A stretch of DNA of 39,768 nucleotides from Flavobacteriaceae bacterium (GTDB lineage Bacteria > Bacteroidota > Bacteroidia > Flavobacteriales > Flavobacteriaceae), in the NCBI GenBank assembly GCA_002719315.1, contig PBHD01000012.1, positions 326,623 to 366,390 on the forward strand, read 5' to 3'. The notes under the pieces were generated by a model. The model worked only from the letters and a program-made list of their open reading frames with translations. It made no database searches and had not been told where the DNA came from. Each line of letters begins with the position of its first letter. The first letter of the stretch is position 1. The translations under genes and the position numbers were made by a program. This document shows, one piece after another, positions 28,538-36,935 of this stretch.

Positions 28538-31500
28538 TTACTTTGTTAAATAAAACCATCCTTTATAATCAATAACTTTGTCTCCATTTAAATCAATCAT
28601 ATATAAATAACTTGATTCGGGAGCTGGATTACCTTTATAATAACCATTCCAATCATTATTATATTGCTTTTTATTTAATAAAAGGTTCCCCGCTCGAGAA
28701 TAAATCCAAACTTCGTTATTGGGAAATCTTTCAATTGGAATAATTTCCCAATTATCATTAATTCCATCACCATTTGGAGAAATAAACTCTGAGATTAATA
28801 TTTCATCATAATTAAATGGATTTAAATCAATCAAATCTATAATCCCATCATTATCTTTATCATTGTCATCGCAATCTAAAATCCCATCATTATCATAATC
28901 AGGACTCATTGAATTTTCATCTAATGGATCAGATCCGCAATTTATTTCAGCTATATCACTTTGAGTATCATTGTCATCATCCAAATCAATACAATTTGGT
29001 AAGCCGTCATTATCATAATCCGGACTCAAAGAATTCTCATTAAGAGGATCTGAGTTACATTCAATTTCTACTATATCGGATTGACCATCATTATCATCAT
29101 CATCATCACAGGCATTACCAATTAAATCTAAATCATAATCTCTTTGATCGGGGTTAAAAATATTTATACAATTATCACATGCGTCTCCAAAAGTATCCTC
29201 ATCAGTATCCAATTGATCAGGATTAAAAACATTAAAACAATTATCTCTTTTTCCAGCAATTCCATCTCCATCATAATCTTGTGGAAAACTCTTTTTATCC
29301 TTTGGTAATGTCCCTTCAAAAATTTCTTCCTCATCTGAAAAACCATCATTATCATCATCTAAATCAATACAGTCTGGTAATCCATCTAAATCCGTATCCG
29401 TTGAAAAAAACATGAAATTAAGTGGATCTGAACCACATATATTTTCATACTCATCTAATTGACCATCATTATCATCATCATCATCATAAAAATTAATTAT
29501 TCCATCATTATCTGTGTCTAAAGGAAAATCATTATTATCATTAGGTGATGTGCCAACTAAATCCTCAATAATATCTGAAAATCCATCTCCATCATCATCT
29601 AAATCTTCGGGATTTATTAGCCCATCTCCATCTATATCAATTGGAATACTATTATCGTCTAAAGGATCACTATTATTAATAATTTCTATATCATCTGAAA
29701 ATCCATCTCCATCATCATCGTTATCAGAATTATTTCCAATATTATCTCCATCAGTATCTAGCCACTCAATAGGATCATTAGGAAAAGCATCTACACTGTC
29801 TAAAAATCCATCACCATCCGAATCTGGATCTGTAGTGGGAGTACTTGTAGTTGAAGTAGAACATAAAGAAGATGATAAAATAGTAACGTTAACTATAACT
29901 TCATCTGTATTTCCTGAACTATCTGTAGCTAACAAGGTAACTTGTTTTACACCAACATCATTACAACTAAAAGTAAGTATTCCACTTTTCAAAAAAGCTC
30001 CAGAATTCCTTTTAGCAGATAAATTAACAGGATCATTAGGATTGTTTGGGTTTTGAGATTGGTTATTATCAAATTTAGTAATCCCAAAAGACTCTAATAA
30101 ACAGTTGTCAGAACTACCTGCATTTATTTGATCTTTAGTTACAGTAGCTATACCGTTTCTATTTAACTCAATAACAATATCTCTTCCTCTAGCAACAGGT
30201 TTCTCGTCATCTATAACAGTTACTGTTTGCGTTGCAATTGCAATATTGCCAGAAGAATCTTCTACAGTCCAAGTCACAGTTGTTACACCAATCTGAAAAG
30301 TATCAGGAGCGTTATTTGTAACCGAGGCTACACTACAATCATCATTTGTGATTTCGGTTCCTAAATCAACAGCTGAGGCAGTGCATAACCCAGGATCAAC
30401 CCCAACTATTGGATTAGAATCAATCATAATAGTTGGATCAGTATTGTCATTAAAGAAAACATTTTGAGTAGCCGTAGATATGTTTCCTGATGAATCGCTA
30501 ACAGTCCATGTTACAATAGTATTTCCCGCAGGAAAAGTTGGAGGTGCATTATTAGAAATTGTATAAGTGCAATTATCATTTATTGTTGGATCTCCTAAAA
30601 CAATCACACAAGAATCTGAGTTAATATCAGCAGGTGGAGTAATAATAGGGATTGATAAATCTACAATTGTAACTGTCTGAACTAAAGTAGTTTGATTTCC
30701 TGTATCATCTGAAAAAACATAAGTTACCGAATGTATTCCCACATCAAATTGAGCAGGTATATTATCAGTTATACTTATAGATGATTGACAATTATCTGTT
30801 GGGTCTGCAGCATATTGCATTAAGATACCGCGATTAACAGTTTTAAAACATTTACCAACATCGGTTTCTAAAGTAATGGGAGTTACAGTTGCCGTTGGAG
30901 GAGTATTATCTGTAATAGTTATTAATTGTGTTTTTGATGTAATATTACTGGAAGAATCTTCTGCTTGCCATATAACAGCTGTTTGACCCGAGGGGAAAAT
31001 ATAACCATCGGGAATACTTTTTGTAATTGTTGGTGTTGGTCCACAATTATCAGCTGTATTTGCAGCCAAAAGAGCTAAACTACAATCAGTAGAATTGACA
31101 TCTACAGGAATTGTTAAATTAGGAAATTCATTATCTATTACTAAAATTGTTTGAGTTACAGTAGTTGAATTACTAGCATTATCTGTAACCATCCAATTTA
31201 TTGTGGTTAAGCCTTTACTATATTGGTTATTTAATGGCTTATCACTAACTATTGAAACTGAACAAGTTTCAAGAACTACTGGTAACCCAATATCTAAAAT
31301 AGTTGCAAAACAATCTCCAGGATCAGTATCAGCTGTTATACTTGCAGGCGCTGAAACTGAAGGAGGTATATTATCAGATAATGGCACAATAATAGTTTTC
31401 GTAACTGTAAATATCAAACCATTTGTAAGAACAGCAGTTAATGATATTGTTCTTGAATTATTCTGATTAGATGGTAAATAAAGATGAGTTAAACTTGTGG

Positions 31501-32317
31501 TAAGTGATGGAGTTGCTAGATTTATTGTTGTAGTTTCTCCATCTCCAAAATCTAAAATCCATTGACTAGCCGGTGGTGGAGCCGCTCTAACATCAATATT
31601 ATCTAATCCCCAATTATCATAATAATAATTAGATGAAAAAGGCTGACGCCATCTGAATTTAGTATTTGCAGATTTTGCTGCTTCCGGAATTGATACACTA
31701 TTTTTATTCCACCAATACCAATCACAATTTGGCTGACCATCTCCACATGTAGCCCAAGTCGTTATGTTAATCCAATTACCTCCATTTTTTGAATACTGTA
31801 AGTAAACTTGTTCAGACGGATTATCGGGTGTTTCACAATTTTGAGGAGCATCATCACCATTCCATACTGTTCTATTATCTGGATCATCAGAAGCATAACG
31901 AATATCAAAATCAATTATTCCTCCTGCATTAACATCCAATGAATTAGTTTCAACGTATCTTTCTCCTAAAGAATTATTAAAAAATCGATTGTTATCATTT
32001 TGACCACCAGAATTATATACCGTGGCCCAAAAATATGGACTTCCATCTGTAGGTGAGCCATCATTATAACTAGATGCTCTCTCTCCTGTACATGGTGTTC
32101 CGATAGTAAATGCAGTAGAGTCCCATCCTTCTGGAAGAGTTCCTGTATTAAAATCAAAACCTGTCAAACTAATTTCATTTGGCACTGACAAATCAAAACT
32201 TATTAACGTCCCACTGCAAGTAGTAGATAATAATGTATCCGTTATAGTTAAAGTCTGTGCAAAAGAAAAATTTACAACAAACAAAAAAAAATATTTTAAA
32301 TTATTTAATTTCAACAA
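28538..32317 (-). CDS. Large T9SS substrate: N-terminal jelly-roll/reelin-like region, PKD-like, HYR repeats, TSP3 repeats, gliding-motility-type C-terminal domain
   Basis: Signal peptide; WILDFGDGETT; repeated ...TVTWTVEDSSGNIAIATQTVTVID (HYR); DxDxDG repeats; C-terminal ISEFISPNGDGINDNWEI...WNGYYKG...YLYMIDLNGD. Confidence 0.93.
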   Translation of the reverse strand: MLKLNNLKYFFLFVVNFSFAQTLTITDTLLSTTCSGTLISFDLSVPNEISLTGFDFNTGTLPEGWDSTAFTIGTPCTGERASSYNDGSPTDGSPYFWATVYNSGGQNDNNRFFNNSLGERYVETNSLDVNAGGIIDFDIRYASDDPDNRTVWNGDDAPQNCETPDNPSEQVYLQYSKNGGNWINITTWATCGDGQPNCDWYWWNKNSVSIPEAAKSANTKFRWRQPFSSNYYYDNWGLDNIDVRAAPPPASQWILDFGDGETTTINLATPSLTTSLTHLYLPSNQNNSRTISLTAVLTNGLIFTVTKTIIVPLSDNIPPSVSAPASITADTDPGDCFATILDIGLPVVLETCSVSIVSDKPLNNQYSKGLTTINWMVTDNASNSTTVTQTILVIDNEFPNLTIPVDVNSTDCSLALLAANTADNCGPTPTITKSIPDGYIFPSGQTAVIWQAEDSSSNITSKTQLITITDNTPPTATVTPITLETDVGKCFKTVNRGILMQYAADPTDNCQSSISITDNIPAQFDVGIHSVTYVFSDDTGNQTTLVQTVTIVDLSIPIITPPADINSDSCVIVLGDPTINDNCTYTISNNAPPTFPAGNTIVTWTVSDSSGNISTATQNVFFNDNTDPTIMIDSNPIVGVDPGLCTASAVDLGTEITNDDCSVASVTNNAPDTFQIGVTTVTWTVEDSSGNIAIATQTVTVIDDEKPVARGRDIVIELNRNGIATVTKDQINAGSSDNCLLESFGITKFDNNQSQNPNNPNDPVNLSAKRNSGAFLKSGILTFSCNDVGVKQVTLLATDSSGNTDEVIVNVTILSSSLCSTSTTSTPTTDPDSDGDGFLDSVDAFPNDPIEWLDTDGDNIGNNSDNDDDGDGFSDDIEIINNSDPLDDNSIPIDIDGDGLINPEDLDDDGDGFSDIIEDLVGTSPNDNNDFPLDTDNDGIINFYDDDDDNDGQLDEYENICGSDPLNFMFFSTDTDLDGLPDCIDLDDDNDGFSDEEEIFEGTLPKDKKSFPQDYDGDGIAGKRDNCFNVFNPDQLDTDEDTFGDACDNCINIFNPDQRDYDLDLIGNACDDDDDNDGQSDIVEIECNSDPLNENSLSPDYDNDGLPNCIDLDDDNDTQSDIAEINCGSDPLDENSMSPDYDNDGILDCDDNDKDNDGIIDLIDLNPFNYDEILISEFISPNGDGINDNWEIIPIERFPNNEVWIYSRAGNLLLNKKQYNNDWNGYYKGNPAPESSYLYMIDLNGDKVIDYKGWFYLTK
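28830..29850 (-). repeat. Degenerate TSP3-type repeats encoding D-rich Ca2+-binding loops
   Basis: Recurring (c)catcattatcatcatc / ccatctccatcatcatc units on + strand; protein repeats such as DDDNDGQSD, DYDNDGLPNCIDLDDDND. Confidence 0.85.
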
Positions 32318-32702
32318 AATTTATACTTGATAATTTAAATTCTCTAGTAGTTAATTTTTTTTGGCTCATATTGTCAGAATAAAATAATTTTAGATTACTT
32401 TTTTTATCACATTTTCCTTCTTTGGATTCGCTTTTACCAAGAATAACAATTACTTTCTCTTCTTCTTTTTGTCTTGGATTTATAGGATCTCCTAAAACAA
32501 AATCTATAACTAAATTTTTATTTGTTTTATTGGAAGCTTTTATTAAATAGAAGCTAAAATCAAACCCATTTTTAATATCATTACATCTTTCTAATCTATA
32601 TGATATCATGAAATTATCATTTTCATAATAAGGTATCCATAAATCTTCTTGATTTGGTATGGATAATGTAAAAAAAATGAAAAAATAATTTAAAATTGAC
32701 AT
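32301..32702 (-). CDS. Hypothetical secreted protein, 133 aa
   Basis: Short hydrophobic N terminus; end overlaps the start of the large T9SS gene by 17 nt. Confidence 0.65.
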   Translation of the reverse strand: MSILNYFFIFFTLSIPNQEDLWIPYYENDNFMISYRLERCNDIKNGFDFSFYLIKASNKTNKNLVIDFVLGDPINPRQKEEEKVIVILGKSESKEGKCDKKSNLKLFYSDNMSQKKLTTREFKLSSINFVEIK

Positions 32703-32856
32703 TATATAACTACTTAATTAGTGCAAATCTAAATTACTAATTATTAAAACTAAAAAACAAAAAGATGAATTGATTTTTTTAAAATACTTATTATAGAAAA
32801 AATGGAGATTTTAAATTAGTAATATTACTAAAATCGAATTTATTTTGACTTAATTC

Positions 32857-34329
32857 TTACCAACCCGATTTATATTCATAAAGATTGTCCCATCTAGACA
32901 AAATAACTTTCTGCCTTGTATAAAATTGTACTCCCTCTCTACCTTGCATATGAAGATCTCCATAAAAAGAATCATTCCATCCAGAAAAGGGATATATAGA
33001 CATTGGCGCTGGAACACCAACATTTATTCCTACCATTCCACATTTAATGTTTTCTGAAAAGTATCTTGCAGTATTTCCACTACTTGTAAAAATAGTTGCG
33101 CCATTTCCATAATTTAATTTATTTAAAACCTCAACTGTCTCCTCAATCTCTTTAGGGTTTAAAATTGAAAGTACTGGTCCAAAAATTTCTTGACTAAAAA
33201 TATGCTGGCTTGAATCAACATTATCAACTAGGGTAGGGCCAACAAAAAATCCTTCTTTATTTCTAATCTCTCTTCCGTCTCTTATAACTTTGGCTCCTGT
33301 TCCAACTAGTCCATCTATAATACTAATTATTCTTTCTTTTGAATTTCCATCTATAACCGGACCCATTTCTGTGTTTTTATTTTTTAAAGGATCTCCAACA
33401 ACTAAATTATTACTTCTATCAATAAGTGTCTGCTTTAAAGAATCAATGTTTTTTCCAACTCCTACAAGTAATGATCCTGCCATGCACCTTTGACCTGCAC
33501 ATCCAAATGCAGAACTCATAATTGAATTCATAGTTGATTTGGGTTCAGCATCTGGCATTACAACCAATGCATTTTTTGCTGCTCCTCCTGCTTGAACCCT
33601 CTTACCGTGCTTTGCTCCCAATGTATAAACATGTTTAGCTATGTGTGATGAACCCACAAAACTTATAGCAGAGATATTAGGATGAATACATAATGCATCT
33701 ACAACCTCTTTCCCTCCATGAATAATATTTAAAACTCCATCAGGTAGTCCAGCTTCTTGAAATAATTCTGCAAGTTTAATTGCTGTTAATGGAACCTTTT
33801 CGCTAGGCTTTAAAATAAAGGAGTTTCCACATGCAATAGCAATAGGGAACATCCACATTGGAACCATTGCAGGAAAATTGAAAGGGCTTATTCCAGCACA
33901 AACTCCTAAAGGTTCTAAATTAGTTTTAGAATCTATATTTGGTGCTATTTCTGAAAGGCTTTCTCCCTTTGCTAGATGAAGAATCCCACAAGCAAAATCT
34001 ACAACCTCAAACCCCCTTTGAATATCGCCTCTAGCTTCAGGTAAAGTTTTTCCGTTTTCAAGAGAAATTATATTTGCTATTTCTTCCTTATTAATTTTTA
34101 TTAGTTCTCTGTAGTTAAATAAAATTTCAGCTCTCTTTGCATATGAAAATTTAGACCAAACCTTGAAGGCTTTTAATGAGGATTTAACTGCTCTTTCCAC
34201 ATCCTTTTTACCACAAAAAGGAGTCATAGAAATAACTTCCTCTGATGATGGATTAAAAACTTTACCAAACTCTGTAGTTTTAATTTTTTCCCACTTACCA
34301 TCAATAAAAACAGGTGCAACATTATTCAT
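32857..34329 (-). CDS. mmsA: CoA-acylating methylmalonate-semialdehyde dehydrogenase
   Basis: GISPFNFPAMVPMWMFPIAIACGNSFILKPSE, FGCAGQRCMA, MQGREGVQFYTRQKVILSRW motifs. Confidence 0.93.
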   Translation of the reverse strand: MNNVAPVFIDGKWEKIKTTEFGKVFNPSSEEVISMTPFCGKKDVERAVKSSLKAFKVWSKFSYAKRAEILFNYRELIKINKEEIANIISLENGKTLPEARGDIQRGFEVVDFACGILHLAKGESLSEIAPNIDSKTNLEPLGVCAGISPFNFPAMVPMWMFPIAIACGNSFILKPSEKVPLTAIKLAELFQEAGLPDGVLNIIHGGKEVVDALCIHPNISAISFVGSSHIAKHVYTLGAKHGKRVQAGGAAKNALVVMPDAEPKSTMNSIMSSAFGCAGQRCMAGSLLVGVGKNIDSLKQTLIDRSNNLVVGDPLKNKNTEMGPVIDGNSKERIISIIDGLVGTGAKVIRDGREIRNKEGFFVGPTLVDNVDSSQHIFSQEIFGPVLSILNPKEIEETVEVLNKLNYGNGATIFTSSGNTARYFSENIKCGMVGINVGVPAPMSIYPFSGWNDSFYGDLHMQGREGVQFYTRQKVILSRWDNLYEYKSGW

Positions 34330-34457
34330 TTTATGTCAAATAAATTTTGATTTCAAAAGTAATAATAATTTTAAGTCTAATCTTTTTATTGTAATTATTT
34401 TATTTAACAATGAATTTTTGATAGTTTTAAAAAAACATTAAATAAATAATTTAAATC

Positions 34458-36539
34458 ATGAGAGTTTTTATTTTGTTATTGCTATTAGTAAATTTTTCAC
34501 TTTATTCTCAAATTAATTTGGATGATAAAGAAAAAGAAGCTGAAAAATTATTTCTCAATTTGGTTAATCCTGATTCCTTTAAATCTCATTTAAAAGAACT
34601 TACAAAAAAACCTCATGTAAGTGGTAGTAAAGCTAGTAAAGAAGTACAAAAATATATCGAAAAAACCATGACAAATGCAGGTTTAGATGTAATACTTTAT
34701 CCTTATGATGTTTATATGAGTAAAGAGCCCGGTAACTCTTTAGTGGAAATAGTTCTTCCATCAAGAGAGCCTTTAAATCAACAAGAAGATATTTTAAAAG
34801 AAGACCCTTTTTCAAATGATCCTGGATTATGGAAAGGTTGGAATGCTTATTCTGGTAGTGGAGATGTAACAAGTGAGATAGTATATGCTAATTATGGAAG
34901 AAAAGAAGATTTTGAAAAGTTAAACACCCTTGGAGTCAGTATAAAAGGGAAAATTGTTATTGCTCGATATGGTGGAAATTTTAGAGGTTATAAAGCAAAG
35001 TTCGCTCAAGAAAATGGAGCAATAGGATTAATTATTTATACTGATCCAAAAGATAGTGGTTTCACAAAAGGTTTAGTCTATCCTGAAGGACCCTATTATA
35101 ATGAAAGTACTATTCAAAGAGGTAGTCTTAAAACTCAAAAATTTTCCGGAGATCCTCTGACGCCTTTTGAGCCTGCGCTTCCTTTAAATAATAGAAAAAA
35201 AATTAAAAGATTGAATCCAGAAAATGTAGAGCTCCATAAAATTCCAGTAACACCAATTTCATATGGAGCAGCTCAAAAAATATTAGAAAAAATGAAAGGA
35301 AGCCCAGTTCCTTCTTCTTGGCAAGGAGGACTTCCTTTTACTTATAGAATAGATGGTGGTTCTAGTCTTAAAGTGAGATTAAAAGTTGACCAAAAAAGAA
35401 ATTATGTTAGGATAAATAATGTAATTGGATCAATTAAAGGTGATAAATACCCAGATGAGTGGATCATTCTTGGTTGCCATCTTGATGCGTGGGGCTTTGG
35501 TGCAACAGATCCTAGTAGTGGAACGGCAATGCTTTTAAGTTTAAGTGAAAGTTTAGGAAAATTAATTAAAAAAGGTTATAGACCAAAAAGATCAATATTA
35601 ATTGGCCACTGGGATGCAGAAGAGCATGGTTTAATTGGATCAACGGAATGGGTAGAACAAATGAGAGAGGATCTTTCTGCCAAAGGAGTTGCTTATTTAA
35701 ATTTTGATGGAGCTGTTTCAGGTAAAAAGTTTGGGGCTTCTTCTGCTCCAAGTTTAAAAAAATTAATTGTAGATGCTACCAAAGAAGTAAAATATCCTTA
35801 TGCCGACGAAACTGTATTTTCCTTTTGGAAAAAAGAGGGACAAAATGAAGAACCTTCTATTGGAAATCTTGGCGGTGGTTCAGATCATGTAGCTTTTTAT
35901 ATGCATTTAGGAATTCCATCTATGTCAGGCGGAAGTGGAGGCACTACATTATATCACTCTAATTATGATAGTTTTCATTATTACAAAAATTTTGTGGATC
36001 CTGAATTTAAAATGGGGCCAACAATTGAAAAAATTGCAGGGATAATGACATTAAGATTAGCTAATAGTGAAATTATTTTGTATGATATTGAACGTTATGC
36101 CAAAGATTTAAAAATTCATTTTGAAAGAGTTGAAAATAAAATAAAAAAATATGATGCAAATTTTAAGGGTTTTAAACTATCAAAAAAATCTATATTAAAT
36201 CTTGAAAAACCTTCTTCTGAATTAGCTAATAAAATTGTATCGATTAATTCAGGAAAAAAAATCTCTAAAAAGAAAATAAAATCTATAAATAAGCAGATGA
36301 TTTTTCTTGAAAAAAGTTTTATTGATAACAAAGGAATGTATTACGGGAACTGGTACAGGTCTTTGTATGCTTCCTCAGATCCATTTAGTGGATATGGAGC
36401 TTGGATTTTACCAGGAATAGAATATGAAATCGCACTTAAATCTTCCACTAAATTAGATGAGTGGGATCAAAGGTATTCTAAATCAATTAATGATCTTACT
36501 CAAAAAATTAAAACACTAATTAAAGTTATAGAAAATTAA
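34458..36539 (+). CDS. M28 family metallopeptidase (glutamate carboxypeptidase II-like)
   Basis: Signal peptide; PA domain (GKIVIARYGGNFRGYKAKFAQENGAIGLIIYTDP); GCHLDAWGFGATDPSSGTAML, WDAEEHGLIGSTEW, LGGGSDHVAFYMHLGIPS, YHSNYDSFHYY. Confidence 0.95.
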   Translation: MRVFILLLLLVNFSLYSQINLDDKEKEAEKLFLNLVNPDSFKSHLKELTKKPHVSGSKASKEVQKYIEKTMTNAGLDVILYPYDVYMSKEPGNSLVEIVLPSREPLNQQEDILKEDPFSNDPGLWKGWNAYSGSGDVTSEIVYANYGRKEDFEKLNTLGVSIKGKIVIARYGGNFRGYKAKFAQENGAIGLIIYTDPKDSGFTKGLVYPEGPYYNESTIQRGSLKTQKFSGDPLTPFEPALPLNNRKKIKRLNPENVELHKIPVTPISYGAAQKILEKMKGSPVPSSWQGGLPFTYRIDGGSSLKVRLKVDQKRNYVRINNVIGSIKGDKYPDEWIILGCHLDAWGFGATDPSSGTAMLLSLSESLGKLIKKGYRPKRSILIGHWDAEEHGLIGSTEWVEQMREDLSAKGVAYLNFDGAVSGKKFGASSAPSLKKLIVDATKEVKYPYADETVFSFWKKEGQNEEPSIGNLGGGSDHVAFYMHLGIPSMSGGSGGTTLYHSNYDSFHYYKNFVDPEFKMGPTIEKIAGIMTLRLANSEIILYDIERYAKDLKIHFERVENKIKKYDANFKGFKLSKKSILNLEKPSSELANKIVSINSGKKISKKKIKSINKQMIFLEKSFIDNKGMYYGNWYRSLYASSDPFSGYGAWILPGIEYEIALKSSTKLDEWDQRYSKSINDLTQKIKTLIKVIEN

Positions 36540-36919
36540 AAGAAAACTTCTCTTACCGAATCTCTTAATATCTTGGTCTCTATAATATCTGATTCAATTC
36601 CCGCAATAGATATTATTGAAATTGTACCATTTTCTCTATAAACTAATGTGCCATTTTCTTGAATATTTATTTTCCCAAACTTTTCTTTATTATCTAGGAT
36701 ATTAACTATACCTCTTAAATCAAATTTAATAACATTTGTATTACAGCTTTTTAAATTTGAAGAGTCACAAAACTCAAAGAAAATATTTACATTAGAATTT
36801 CCTTTGTAAATTTTCAATTCTCTCTCGTTAATTGTTTTAATAGTTAAAGAATTATCTTGAGCTAACAAAAAATTGAAACTGCTTATAATAAAGAAAATAA
36901 ATAATACTAAATTTCTCAT
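36536..36919 (-). CDS. Hypothetical secreted protein, 127 aa
   Basis: Signal peptide LVLFIFFIISSFNFLLAQ; 16 nt downstream of the OmpA-family gene on the same strand. Confidence 0.7.
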   Translation of the reverse strand: MRNLVLFIFFIISSFNFLLAQDNSLTIKTINERELKIYKGNSNVNIFFEFCDSSNLKSCNTNVIKFDLRGIVNILDNKEKFGKINIQENGTLVYRENGTISIISIAGIESDIIETKILRDSVREVFF

Positions 36920-36935
36920 ATTTTAAAGTTTTAAA

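Noticed and set aside
28830-29850. Regular repeats resembling a CRISPR array
   Set aside because: Repeats are in-frame with Asp-rich TSP3 loops of a coding gene, are degenerate, and have no unique spacers or cas genes.
29514-30056. 180-aa + strand ORF, Ser/Pro rich
   Set aside because: Antisense to the TSP3 repeats; its repetitive composition is the mirror of the Asp-rich codons.
31203-31466. Other short antisense ORFs (also at 101-346, 3432-3671, 5203-5520, 6266-6448, 9089-9328, 15892-16158, 21924-22112, 29164-29358, 31966-32157, 33290-33493, 34163-34441, 34633-34872, 35566-35751, 36116-36331)
   Set aside because: All lie largely within, or overlap, well-supported genes in other frames and have no recognisable domains.
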